From Silene conica (Eukaryota > Streptophyta > Magnoliopsida > Caryophyllales > Caryophyllaceae), in the NCBI GenBank assembly GCA_029255685.2, contig CM055318.2, forward strand, positions 10,049,001 to 10,113,000: a stretch of 64,000 nucleotides of DNA, written 5' to 3'. Shown piece after piece: positions 1 to 10,187 of this stretch; position 1 is the stretch's first letter, and each line of letters opens with the position of its first letter. The notes under the pieces are model-generated. The model had not been told where the DNA came from. It saw nothing but the letters and a program-made list of their open reading frames with translations, and made no database searches. The translations under genes and the position numbers were made by a program.

Positions 1-1792
1 TGGTCCCTATACGTCACACCTATAGGACACGTTTGAGAGATGTGAAGGTATGAAAATACAGTCACATTTTGCCGGATATGACTAAACAGTTAGTCAGAGG
101 TATTGACTACTAAATTAGTCAATAAGATGTTGAGATTATTATTTAATACGGATTAAATAAATTTAGCTAATACGGATTACATGATTAAATTCGTAAATTA
201 AATATGAACGGTTATATTTAATTAAATATTGTATTCGCGTATTAATATAAACAGTTATATTAATTTGGGTAATTATACAATATCGTATTTTGTCAGACCA
301 TTATTAATATATCGACTGTATTAATATCTGATAACATGTTACGATTTATAATTAAAATTACCGCGAACAACTTAAAGCTAAATGGGTCGAATCACGAATT
401 AGAATAAGGTAAGAGTGGAAAGCCCACTCCTACCCTATTAGAATTTTCGGCCAAAACAACTACATAAGGAGGAGGACTCTCCTTATGTCAGTTACTCTTG
501 TTGCACTGTTTAACAAATCTCAAAAGAAAATTAGGGTTTGAGAGCATCCTTCTCCTATAACCCAGATCTCACATCTAAAACCTAAATAGCTCTCCCAATA
601 TTGCAAGGCAGTTGGAGAGGATTTCTAGCACACGCGGCCTCGTCTCATTCTAAGTCTTGGGTGCAAGTTATAGGAGGGAATTTGTGTTAATTCCTGTTCT
701 TAGGCCTTTTGCGCGAGGACTAAAGGTTGTACTTCTTTTCTTATGCTTTTTAATCTTATGACGATATTCACGACTGTAATTTTCATTATAATCCTGTAAT
801 TAAAGGGCGAATACACGTTTGTTTCCTCACAGATAAATCCCCTCATTATGTCTATTACTTCTTATGAAATTATGAAACCACAATTAAACGTCTCATGCCA
901 CATATCATTCACTCACTTTTTATCCACAATAAGGAACTCCTCAAGCACACAAAGAACTTAACATTCACTTATCCCAAATGAGATTTCATCCTAACAACGA
1001 CTATTCCCAAAATCAAGTTCATCTCAACAACCTCTAATCCCAATGTAAACTCCTTCTTAACAAACTCAAATCTCAAAGTAAACTCCCTCGTTACCAAACT
1101 TATAAATGCACTTTTCTTTCATACCTGAACACCAATCTTCCAAACAATTCTAACTTCATACCTTAAGAAACTACAAAGAGATCAACCTCAAAATCACCTC
1201 AAGCAAGGTCGATGTCGCCAAATGATCCAAAAACATGAAAGTACGATAAGAGTAAAGCTCGGGTTATCAAGGAAAAAGTTTTGACCGGCATATAACCAAA
1301 ATGCACGACATGTAAGACGTAACATGTAAATGACATTTTCAAAATTGACGATCTTTAAAAATTGATAAGCATGCTTGAAAAAGTTATACATGAGCAACAC
1401 ATTTATATACAATTAATGACGAAACATAACATCAAGTCATTAATAACACAATATATAAACTGTAGATTTAGTTAAATTAAAAACGATGAACATTAAAACA
1501 TAAACAAATAAATATATGAACAAAATGCAATACAATTAATAACGATGCAAAACCTCAATGAATAAATGCACAATTTCATGAACAACACAAATAACACAAT
1601 TAATAAATATACGAAACATTAACGCATAATCAAACAAATAGATAAATTATACATGTACTATAATAACAACGATATGAAACATTAAGATGTAAACAAACAA
1701 GTCCTTAAGTGTTTCTACCCCATTTACTCTCACTCATTTACTAAGTCAATATAGTTTTAGTCATAAACTACGCGAGAGTTGGGAGCGTGTTC
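1..1792 (-). other. AT-rich non-coding stretch, probably internal part of the minus-strand Gypsy element
   Basis: No convincing coding sequence is visible on either strand. The stretch lies on the internal side of a primer-binding site and LTR (1793-4314), so at least its right part should be the leader of a minus-strand LTR retrotransposon that continues beyond the window. No gag or pol motif is readable, so this copy is either non-autonomous or interrupted. The left 830 bases have a different texture and could belong to another repeat. I could not find its boundaries. Confidence 0.4.
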
Positions 1793-1804
1793 GCTCTGAT
1801 ACCA
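1793..1804 (-). other. Retrotransposon primer-binding site (initiator Met tRNA)
   Basis: On the minus strand this reads TGGTATCAGAGC, the standard plant LTR-retrotransposon primer-binding site complementary to the 3' end of initiator tRNA-Met. It sits three bases from the LTR end at 1808. This fixes the element's orientation (5' LTR on the right, body extending left). Confidence 0.85.
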
Positions 1805-2501
1805 ACTGTAACAACCCGGATTATAAAACAAAGGAATAACATAATATAAAAGAATATCAGAGTGTAACTCAATGATAACTGGGTTAAGGTGGCGGAAACA
1901 CCTTACCCAAATCCGGATCGATACTCAAATCGAAAACCAAACTAATACATTATTCAAAGGTTCTTAAAAACTTAAAACAAAGGTCCTAAACAATTTATTA
2001 AGCTCGCTTCGCACATTCCCCAAGCAAGCATCAACCAAACAGCGACCACCTGAACTACCTGAGAAGGGGGTCGACAATCAGTCGGGAGTAACTAGATGCT
2101 CTCCCAGTCATGTTTACAACAAATGAATGTAACCAACAATCATTAACAATTTAAATGCAAAACAAGTAAACATGTGAGATCATCTATACTCATGAAAGTC
2201 CAATCAAACTTACCATCATTTGAAGACACAATACTGCAATCATGTGAAGATATAAACGAGACATGACATGAAAGCAAACTTACCATACCATGATATTCTC
2301 AACACCAGACCAATGAAACCAACGAACTCAGACCATATGCGACCACTACACCATGAACACTTACAACTCAAGTAACTCACGACTCATAGTAACGTAAGGC
2401 ACAATGCTAGCATTAAAGCATAGCGAATATGGTGACACACAATCCATTGTAACAGAAGGCGCAAAGCTATCATCAAAGCATAGCGAATAGAGCGAACGCC
2501 C

Positions 2502-2659
2502 GTTAGAGCGTATCACCACTGCCTCTAACTTGTCAGAGCGTATCACCACTGCCTCTAACTGACGGAGCGTATCACCACTGCCTCCATCGGTGTGGAGCGT
2601 ATCACCACTGCCTCCACGGTACTATGTATAGCGTATCACCACTGCCTATATGCCTAAGA
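2502..2659. repeat. Five-copy hairpin array with a constant loop and variable paired arms
   Basis: The core AGCGTATCACCACTGCCT occurs five times at about 30-38 bp spacing. Each copy is flanked by short arms that can pair: GTTAGAG/CTCTAAC, GTCAGAG/CTCTAAC, GACGGAG/CTCCATC, GTGGAG/CTCCAC and TGTATAG/CTATATG. The arm sequence changes between copies while pairing is mostly kept, so these are hairpins and not a plain minisatellite. The array lies inside the Gypsy LTR. No function is known to me. Confidence 0.8.
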
Positions 2660-2984
2660 CCTGGCCAGACCTCTCGATGCATTAACTGTACATCGAACGA
2701 CACTCGGGACCCAGAACGTTTAACTGACGAATCTGGCCACCCCCGAACATAGACCAAAATAAATCCCACATCAATGGGTGGCGTTAGTTCATTTCGATAG
2801 TATTTAACTGATACTATCGTCATCTATTCAAACTAGCCAACAACAATGCACAGTTTAACTGACTGCACATAATAGAACAGTTTAACTGACTGTCCAACTC
2901 AAATGTATAGAAGTATCCAACGACATATGCAAACACAATATTATACGATCACTGAACACAACTCAACATGTGGAACAAGTATAA

Positions 2985-3310
2985 ACAACCAAAGTTATAG
3001 TAGCTTTAACTATAACATAAGTAATGGATGCGAGGTTATACTAACCTCCACTATAACTCCCACAAATGGCTTGAGGTTATAGTAACCTTAGCTAAACCTT
3101 GACACGAAAACTAAAGTTATACTAGCACTAACCATAACCTTGAGTCATACCTCAGGTTTGCATTAGTCTCGGCTATAACTTTAACTCGTAGTTCAAAGTT
3201 ATATTAGCTTCAGCTATAACTTTGAGTCGTACTCAAGGTTGTACTAGTTCAGTTATAACCTCGAATCATATTTTCAAGGTTACACATACTTCAACTATAA
3301 CCTTGAGCAA
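2985..3310. repeat. Tandem array of about eight degenerate GTTATAGTA...TATAAC hairpins
   Basis: Units of roughly 35-50 bp each contain a left half like AGGTTATACTA and a right half like CTATAACCT, which can fold back. About eight diverged units are readable. This is a second structured array in the same LTR. Confidence 0.65.
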
Positions 3311-4314
3311 CGCTCTTGGCCATTAGCCTTGTCGCCATCTAGGGTTTCTCGCGAACCCTAGTTGCACACGACACCCATAACGACTTATTAACATATTATA
3401 GTCCACAATTACGATAATAAAGCATACATAAATATATGGAGCACAATTAATTCATGACAATATATAATCAAACATGCACCAATCGTACAAACAATCATTA
3501 AATCATATTAATTACATCAATTGGCATAAACACAATTAAAAGAGAAACACCTAGTTACCTTTTTAACAATTAATGAAAATCTTCATAAAGAATACGACCA
3601 ACAAAGCCTCGTCTCCAACACGTGTCAATAACTCCAAAAATGAACTTTAACGAAAGCGGAAATCCAAATACTTGTGATAGAAATTGTACGAAACAATTAC
3701 TCTTTCGAAAACGCCAAAAGGGAAAGAGATCTCCTTCTTTACTCACAAAACAAGAGACCCACAACGTAGGTCTAAAGGTCCATACAAATAATTCCCAATA
3801 AAATATTTTGAATATAATATATTGTAGAAGTAAGAGCAAGGATTGTGAAAATATAATTTATGTATGAGTTTTGTAGAATAAAAGATATTCAACAATGAAG
3901 TCAAAGGGAGCAAGAGAGCAAAATAGAGAAATCGAAGAAGAGAGGCGCGACAAGTTTCACGCACGAAACAATGAATTGACCTAGTTGTTGCTAGGTTAAA
4001 TTCTATTTATAAGGAGATTAACTAATGGGCTTTTGATCCATTAGCTCATACAATGGATTATCTGATTACAAATCCGATTGAGCCATATTAAAACGTAAAG
4101 AGAACTTGAAATAGAAAAGTAAATATTAAATTAAAATAATTAAATATTGCACGGACGTTTTAACCCATCCAAAAGTAGATCAAGTAGAGGAAATAATTAA
4201 ATAGAGAACGGAAGCTATAAATATATATTTCCAAAACCCATTAATAAACTTCGAAATAATTAATTAAATAAAATACTTTCATAATAAAATATTATTATAA
4301 AATACGGGGTGTTA

Positions 4315-4560
4315 CACGGAGTTGCATGGATTCTAAACCTGCTCAAGGTCGTCATTGACATTGTTTCAAACGGAAGCAGCGCGATTCTAGTACATCAGGG
4401 ATTGATCGAGAGACCTGATCCTAATGAGCGCGGAAAGTTCTGGATGCCTGTGATTTTGGCAGCTCAAGTAAGTTGTTACCCTTAAACGATATCCTACAAT
4501 ATCATACTTGTTGTCATATATCTGTATCCTTACGCCTTCAAGTCCTGAACCGAGTCTGAG
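4315..4560. other. Non-coding spacer next to the Gypsy LTR
   Basis: No gene or recognisable element is visible. The sequence directly right of the LTR end at 4314 should carry one copy of the target duplication, whose partner is outside the window. Confidence 0.4.
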
Positions 4561-4562
4561 TA

Positions 4563-4836
4563 CCCAGGAGCGAACCCAGGATTCAATGTGGGGTAGCAAA
4601 AAAATTTTAAAAAATCATTACACATAATAAGATTCGAAACCTTGACCACCAGATTGGAATTTAATGGTTTTACCATTGAGCCGCAAGATATTTACACTGT
4701 AATTAATGAGATAACATTTAATCATCTATTATTCATCAATATTTGGGGTAGCAAAAAACTGTCTTTTAAACCAATTTTTTAAAGTTTGGGGTAGCGGCTG
4801 CTACCCCTTGTTCTAAGGTGGGTTCGCCCACAGCAA
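4563..4836. repeat. Small TIR element with an internal tRNA-like segment
   Basis: The ends resemble each other in inverted orientation: GAGCGAACCCAGG on the left, and GTGGGTTCGCCCAC on the right. The motif GGGGTAGC lies just inside both ends. About 60 bp of the interior (4629-4690) reads on the minus strand like a decayed tRNA-derived head, with CTCAATGGT resembling box A and GGTTTCGAATC resembling box B. This fits a short non-autonomous element or a SINE relic inserted in one. No clean target duplication was seen. Confidence 0.45.
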
Positions 4837-4899
4837 CGCTGCATGTTCATCAGTTTTCTACTGTACTATATATATACGGAGTACTTCATATCTATGATA

Positions 4900-6470
4900 A
4901 TTCCTTTTGCAACTGCAGTTTTTGTTGTGGAAGCATGTCCGAGGTTCAATCAAACAAGATGTCGCCAAAGAACCTAAACCAGCATGGGAACTTCGAGACA
5001 GAGTAGTGCCTGTGCGGATGTCCTGATCAGATCCATTACTGGATTTCCGTCTCTGATCGCATTTCCCTAGCTCACTGACGCTGCGTGGTTGTTAGTTTAC
5101 CGGCTACCTATTTTTTCTTTCTAGCAATGTGGCAGGCCTTATTTCACTCTTCAATAACAAGGCTTACGTTGAAGCTTTCAAGAATCACAAATAAGTTCAG
5201 GATCCAAGTGCATTGTGAAAATACAAAAAGTTTCGAAATTGTTGTATAACCATCTCAGGGAAATGAGTTAGTATAACTTGAGGCCTTGAGGGAGCTTCAA
5301 AGTCAAGTCTGATGTGTATAACAACATAATGCTATAACATATGTACGTTTTAGCGCTTGTATTGCATCTATATATGATGAGCGCTTGATCTGTGTTATTA
5401 ATCGTTCTATTGATAAGAAAATGAGGGACCCCTATTCCTTGCTCCAGTTGCACCAGTACTCTTAGTTGTGTTTTATTAAATTTGTGAGATAATGATGGTA
5501 TAAATCTATGTCGTCGGTTGGCAACACTACATCACGGTTCATTAGTGCTTTGTTGAGATGCTAAAGGTAAAAGAGACTGCGTTTGGCAGCGCAATCAGTC
5601 GTACATTGATAGATTAGTTGATACATACTATAGACTAAATGGTAGGCTTCGTCATAGATTGGTTTACTCTACTCGTGTTGGTGCTTATGGGTGAATTTGA
5701 TTTCCTTTGTGCAGCCGGAGAAGGTGAAATTTGATCTTAGGTTGGGCCTAGTAAGCCCCTTTAAGAAGCATTCAAAGCTCTCCGTGAATCCTCAAATTGG
5801 CCACAGTTGAGCGAGGCTCGAAAACAGATTGTTGAAAGTAAGACTCCTAAATTATCTTTGTTTATTGTCGATTTAGTACCTGAACTTGATGCACATATGC
5901 TGGAAAGTGTGGAAATCAGGTAAAGGTATCCGTGAGAACACAGATTGAAGATTGATTGCAATTGTACTTCATGTAGTACATTTTGAAATGTAGTTAATTG
6001 TGATAAACTGCCTGTTTTTGATATCTTAATGTTTGCTTGTTGTGCTGATTTGTGAATTGCATTGTTTTTTGCCGGAGTAGGGACGGGAAAACAGCTAAGC
6101 AATCCAATGAATCCATCATATAATTCATCATTTGGAGGGCAAGGGCCAGACGCGTATGACGGAAATGTTGTGTATGGAAGTAGTGGAGGGTATGGTGGTG
6201 GATCCTATTATGGAACTGGGCCAAATTCGGGTGGGTATGGAGGATTTGGTGGTTCAGGAAATGCGGCCAGGTGTAGGCAGTGGAGCAGCTGGCCGTGGTG
6301 GGTATGGTTGCATACTGGCATGGCACCAAATTCTGGTGGAACGCCATCCAAAGGTGTGTATTCAGATGGTGGCCATTATGGTATGTCTTCTGGTGGGTAC
6401 CCAAGTCAGCCATATCAGCATACTGGGGCAGTTCCTTATGGACTTATCGAACGAAAAGCAGATTAGTGCT
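4900..6470 (+). pseudogene. Unrecognised gene fragment with a Gly/Tyr-rich tail
   Basis: Several short plus-strand frames look like exons without assembling into a gene. They are a stretch near 5125-5190 reading NVAGLISLFNNKAYVEAF, one near 5765-5836 reading EAFKALRESSNWPQLSEARK, and a longer frame at 6062-6466 rich in glycine, tyrosine and serine (repeats such as GGYGGGSYYG). The first two are preceded by usable AG acceptors. There is no plausible start, and the frames are interrupted between segments. I do not recognise the parent family; the Gly/Tyr-rich tail is common in RNA-binding proteins but is low-complexity and not diagnostic. A decayed copy or partial duplicate is the most likely explanation. 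Confidence 0.4.
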
Positions 6471-6944
6471 ATACTACTGGTTTGAAAAGTAGCAGCAAGT
6501 TTTGATAGCACATGGCATACGTATGCTACAACATTTCGTATGCCCAAGCATTTTGCTAGACTTTGGATGTGATCGATGGTAGTTTAGAACGGAAGACTAC
6601 AAGGAGCTTTCATAGGGCAATTTTAGATTGTTTACAATACCTTGTATTAGATGTTGTCGCATATGTACTTTGTTTTTGATATATTGCATATTCTCCAGTA
6701 TTAGTCTCTGTTATGATTTCGTACATTCGGACGTGCTTTATATGCTAAACTTATGAATTCCTAATAAAAAATGCCCCTTTTATATTCGCAATATTCAATT
6801 CCGGTATTAATAATAACTATCAGGATAGGGAGTTTCTTGCATGAATATAAAATCATGGAAACGTTTCCTGTTACCCAGTCCTTATGTAGCTTACACCTTA
6901 TAAATAAACTATAAGATTATAATCAATATATGAAATTATGAATA
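6471..6944. other. AT-rich intergenic sequence, no gene seen
   Basis: It follows the Gly/Tyr-rich frame and may include its former 3' UTR. No element boundary was found until the MITE's target duplication at 6945. Confidence 0.4.
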
Positions 6945-6953
6945 TTTACATAA

Positions 6954-7495
6954 GGATAATTTGTGAGAAACTACCTTACATTTATGTCCATTTGTGAACA
7001 ACTACCTTACTTTTATTTTTTTGTTAAAAACTACCTTTTATTTTAATTTTTTTGTTAAAAACTACCTAAAAAAAGTTTTGAGGCCAATTTCTATTTATTA
7101 TTGGTTTCACATGTGTGATTTCTCTAAATTTTCATTCTTATTTTGTCGTTTAACTTGATATCCAAGCTTATCCTTCTTATCTAAAGTTCTAAACGAAAGA
7201 GAATTCTTGCCATTAGCTTCAATTTCTTTCTTTAAACATGTGGAATAATTGTTCCGGATGATGAACATGGGCTAAATCGTATGAACTCTATGCTATTCGT
7301 GAATAAGAATGAAAATTTAGAGAACTCACACGTGTGAAATCCAACTCATAAATAGAAATTGGGCTCAAAACATTTTTATTTTAGGTAGTTTTTAACAAAA
7401 AATTAAAATAAAAGGTAGTTTTTGACAAAAAAATAAAAGTAAGGTAGTTGTTCACAAATGGACATAAATGTAAGGTAGTTTCTCACAAATTATCC
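6954..7495. mobile_element. MULE-type MITE, near-perfect palindrome with 9-bp target duplication
   Basis: The 542-bp element starts GGATAATTTGTGAGAAACTA and ends with its reverse complement. The inverted arms stay highly similar for roughly 190 bp each, leaving a short central loop. It is flanked by the direct repeat TTTACATAA at 6945-6953 and 7496-7504. A 9-bp duplication with long terminal inverted repeats points to the Mutator-like superfamily. There is no coding capacity, so it is non-autonomous. A transcript through it would fold into a long hairpin. Confidence 0.88.
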
Positions 7496-7504
7496 TTTAC
7501 ATAA

Positions 7505-7760
7505 TGCTAAATTACGTCCCTTGGAATTCGCGCGCATCGCGGCGGAATAACAACTAGTTTATTTGAAAATATCAAAGGAAAAGTAAGAATAAATTTCATA
7601 CCCGTCCGTTAAAATAACGGGCCAAGTTAAACATGTTCATTAACCATTTTTAAGTTAGTTTACGAGTACAAGCCCGTTGCAGTTGCAGGCTGGCTGAGCA
7701 GGGCCGGGCCGGACTGGATGGGTCGGCCCGGAGATGATCAGGTCTAAAATAATAAGGGGA
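7505..7760. other. Short non-coding spacer between two TIR elements
   Basis: No coding sequence is seen. The segment contains a GC-rich patch near 7680-7740 reading like CGGGCCGGACTGG, a texture common in decayed plant repeats. Confidence 0.35.
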
Positions 7761-8946
7761 TTGCTATATCACGCCCCCTGTTTTACTTGTTACGCCCCCT
7801 ATTTTTTAATTTATTCCCATTTTGCCCCTGCGTCTTGCGTTGAGTTTTGACGTTCGTTGATGATGATGATTTCTGTATTTTTTTTGAGACGGTTTTTGAG
7901 ACGGTTTTTAAGACGGTTTTTGAGATGGATTTTGGGTTTTTTTTTGGAGACGGTTTATGAAACTTTTTTTTTAGACGGTTTATGAGACAGTTTTTTAGAC
8001 GGTTGATACTTCATTTAATACTGCAACATCTTAGAAATCTACTGCAACATCTTAGAAATCTATCTTCTTATCTCCAATTCTATAGACGGAAAATAAAAAA
8101 TACATTGTCGTGTAAAAAAAATTAATAATAAATTGTCGTGTAACAAATAAAAAAAAATACGAGTGTTGACATTACTAGATACGAAAAAATCCTAGGTCGT
8201 GTCGTGTAGTCCACACGACATGGCCAAGGTCGAAAATGAAAAAAATGGAAAAATGGTGGCTGTGGGGTTCGAACCCACGCGCACTTATGTGTAGAAGATC
8301 TTAAGTCTTCCCCTAAACCACTCGGGCAAACCAACTGATTGATATATGATAGACAGAATATATTCATATTTGATTAGAATATTTTAAATACTTGAAACTT
8401 TTTGAGCAAAGGTACAATTACTCGAGTAAATTATGTAAAATTGAAACTGCATAATTTTTCCGGCTGTATGATTAAAATTTAAAATGATATAATGATATAT
8501 TTACGACGTCGTTATATTAACTATTAGCACGCTTTTCTTTTGTTGGACGGAACAACAAATTTTTACGAGACATACGCAAAATCGTTCCAAAATTTTTTCC
8601 TAATTCGCAATTAAACCGTCTTAAAAACCGTCTCAAAAATTGTTTATTATTACCGTCTCAAAAACCGTGTCAAAATACCGTCTCAAAATCATTCTCAACA
8701 AAAAGTCTGAAATTCCGGCTACAAAATTATTATCAAAAACCCTCTCAAGAACCATCTCAAAAACCGTCTCAAAATCGTCACACAAACTATCTCAATTACC
8801 GTCTCAGAAAAAACCAACTTAAAACCCGACCGTCAACAATACGTCAAAAAAAAAAAAAAAAAAACCAAAAAATTTCAGGGGCAAAATGGGAATTATTTAA
8901 AAAATAGGGGGCGTAACAAGTGAAACAGGGAGCGTAATATAGCAAT
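7761..8946. mobile_element. Non-autonomous TIR element with GAGACGG subterminal repeats
   Basis: The left end (7761-7830) and the right end (about 8876-8946) are inverted copies about 70 bp long, starting TTGCTATATCACGCCCCC on the left and with close matches on the right. Just inside the arms are multiple copies of TTTTTGAGACGG (left, 7880-8000) and the complement CCGTCTCAAAAA (right, 8600-8820), so the foldback structure continues inward. No transposase frame is visible and I could not find a target duplication, so the superfamily is open. The interior contains a tRNA-Leu gene (8254-8335). Confidence 0.65.
8254..8335 (-). tRNA. tRNA-Leu (anticodon TAA), possibly degraded
   Basis: The minus strand folds as an 82-nt type II tRNA. 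The anticodon stem is GAAGA/TCTTC with loop CTTAAGA and anticodon TAA. A T arm has GTGGG/CCCAC around TTCGAAC, a box B matches the Pol III consensus, and a variable arm has a CAC/GTG stem. The D arm includes CCGAGTGG. A run of five T follows the discriminator base directly, a usable Pol III terminator. Oddities are one mismatch in the 7-bp acceptor stem (GTTGGTT against AGCCACC) and C instead of the usual G at the first D-stem position, pairing with G on the other side. No intron is needed. It lies inside a TIR transposon, so it may be a captured and slowly decaying copy. Confidence 0.72.
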
Positions 8947-9217
8947 TTTGAAGGATCGGGGTGAATACAAAAGCTTTGTATATCTTTTGTTCTTTCTAAA
9001 GACTTTTCTCGACAAGATGTCCGCTATGGACAAAGATCGGGTAAGGGAGCTGGGATTTTCTCTATAGAAGAAAAGAGAATAAATGCTCAATTTTTTGCCG
9101 AGTTATGTATATATAAAGAAAAAAGGCTAAAACCTAGAATGGCTTGTTCGGCTTGAATCTTAGACGGCCTTTGTCCTTGCCTTACTTAACGTAAGAACCC
9201 CCCTATTCTCTTATACG

Positions 9218-9238
9218 TATAAACCCCACCATTATAAA
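9218..9238 (+). promoter_or_regulatory. TATA boxes of the NOG1 promoter
   Basis: Two TATAAA motifs (9218-9223 and 9233-9238) lie shortly upstream of a C/T-rich leader. They fit a transcription start near 9260-9270 for the gene at 10188. Confidence 0.5.
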
Positions 9239-9305
9239 CCCCCATTTATACGCAGTCGGTCACCCTTTCCTCCGCCATTGAATCTCCATCTCTTCTTCTC
9301 ATAAG

Positions 9306-10164
9306 GTATCTTCTCTCTTCCTCGTCATCTTTTCTTGATTTGCTTCGTATTTTATTACTGTTTGCTGAATACACATAATCAACACCTACCATTAATGTAT
9401 GCTAACACGAAGATAAGTTATTGCTTACGACAGTAATGTATAGGAGATTTTTCATAAACAAATGTCGGCTGTGCTTTAATTTCTGTTACTTGCTTAAACC
9501 CTAAAATTTGGGTTTGAAGTTGAAATTAGATAAAGTTCAGATTTTGAAAATCTATTCAATTTAATTATGAATTTGTGTTTGTTATGCTGGAAGTTTGCTA
9601 TTTACGTAACTTATAATTGTAAAAACAGTAAGAGTTTGATTATGAAAATTTGAGGTATGCCCAAAATTAGGGGTTTAGCTTTGAAGTACATAAGTTCAAA
9701 GTTTCGAATTGATTTAATGCCGGCAGGAAGTTATATCAGTTTGTTTGTGAAATTATATTTGTCTGGTATGTTGCTAATTCGAGATTGAAGTCTTACAGTT
9801 AATCCTTTATTGAAGAAAGGGGTTTCATATTTACATTCTCGTACATTTATACGAGGAATTTAAGTCTGCAACTGCACCTAATTGATACATTAGTTCATAA
9901 ACTTAAAAGGGGTTTGCTTGTATTTTGATTGATTTGAGTTGTTAGTCTATTGGAGTATTTGGATCAGTATGTACTGGCCTTGCGTGTAAACTGATGTCTT
10001 TGAAATTAACTCTGAGTCATGTAAAAGACAGACTCACGCTATACAATCCGAAACCCCTTGTGTAGTATTCAGTTAATTGTAGTGTGTTAATTGATTGATT
10101 TTAGTGTGTAAGATATTCTCTAATAAGATTTGGTCTCAAATATAATTTGGTTGGTTGATTTCAG
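9306..10164 (+). other. Probable 5'-UTR intron of NOG1
   Basis: ATAAG|GTATCTTCTC at 9305/9306 and TTGATTTCAG at 10164 form a plausible donor and acceptor. They flank an 859-bp T-rich stretch without coding signal, and the ATG follows 24 bp after the acceptor. Leader introns are common in plant housekeeping genes. This is inferred from splice motifs alone. Confidence 0.5.
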
Positions 10165-10187
10165 GGGTTGAGAAGTGATTTGCAAAC

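Larger units (their letters stand above)
1808..4314 (-). mobile_element. 5' LTR of a Ty3/Gypsy retrotransposon (Tekay/Del chromovirus-like)
   Basis: The 2507-bp segment begins TGTAACAACCCGG and ends CGGGGTGTTACA on the plus strand, an imperfect terminal inverted repeat of the TG...CA type. An initiator-Met primer-binding site lies directly outside its left end, so it is the 5' LTR of a minus-strand element. TGTAACACCCCG ends, an LTR of 2-3 kb and an iMet primer site are typical of Tekay/Del chromoviruses; that family assignment is from general knowledge and no coding domain is present to confirm it. Short open frames inside are not convincing genes. The interior holds two arrays of hairpin-forming repeats (separate entries). 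The matching 3' LTR and the target duplication lie outside the window. Confidence 0.75.

Noticed and set aside
1..830. A second retrotransposon LTR at the left edge
   Set aside because: The texture is repeat-like, but no terminal motif, primer site or direct repeat partner could be confirmed within the window.
2502..2659. Possible CRISPR-like array (short repeats with variable spacers)
   Set aside because: The window is plant nuclear DNA, the repeats lie inside an LTR, spacers are only 12-20 bases and complementary to each other across each repeat, and no cas gene is present.
3570..3964. Short minus-strand frames inside the Gypsy LTR
   Set aside because: They lie in different frames within a non-coding LTR and show no known motif.
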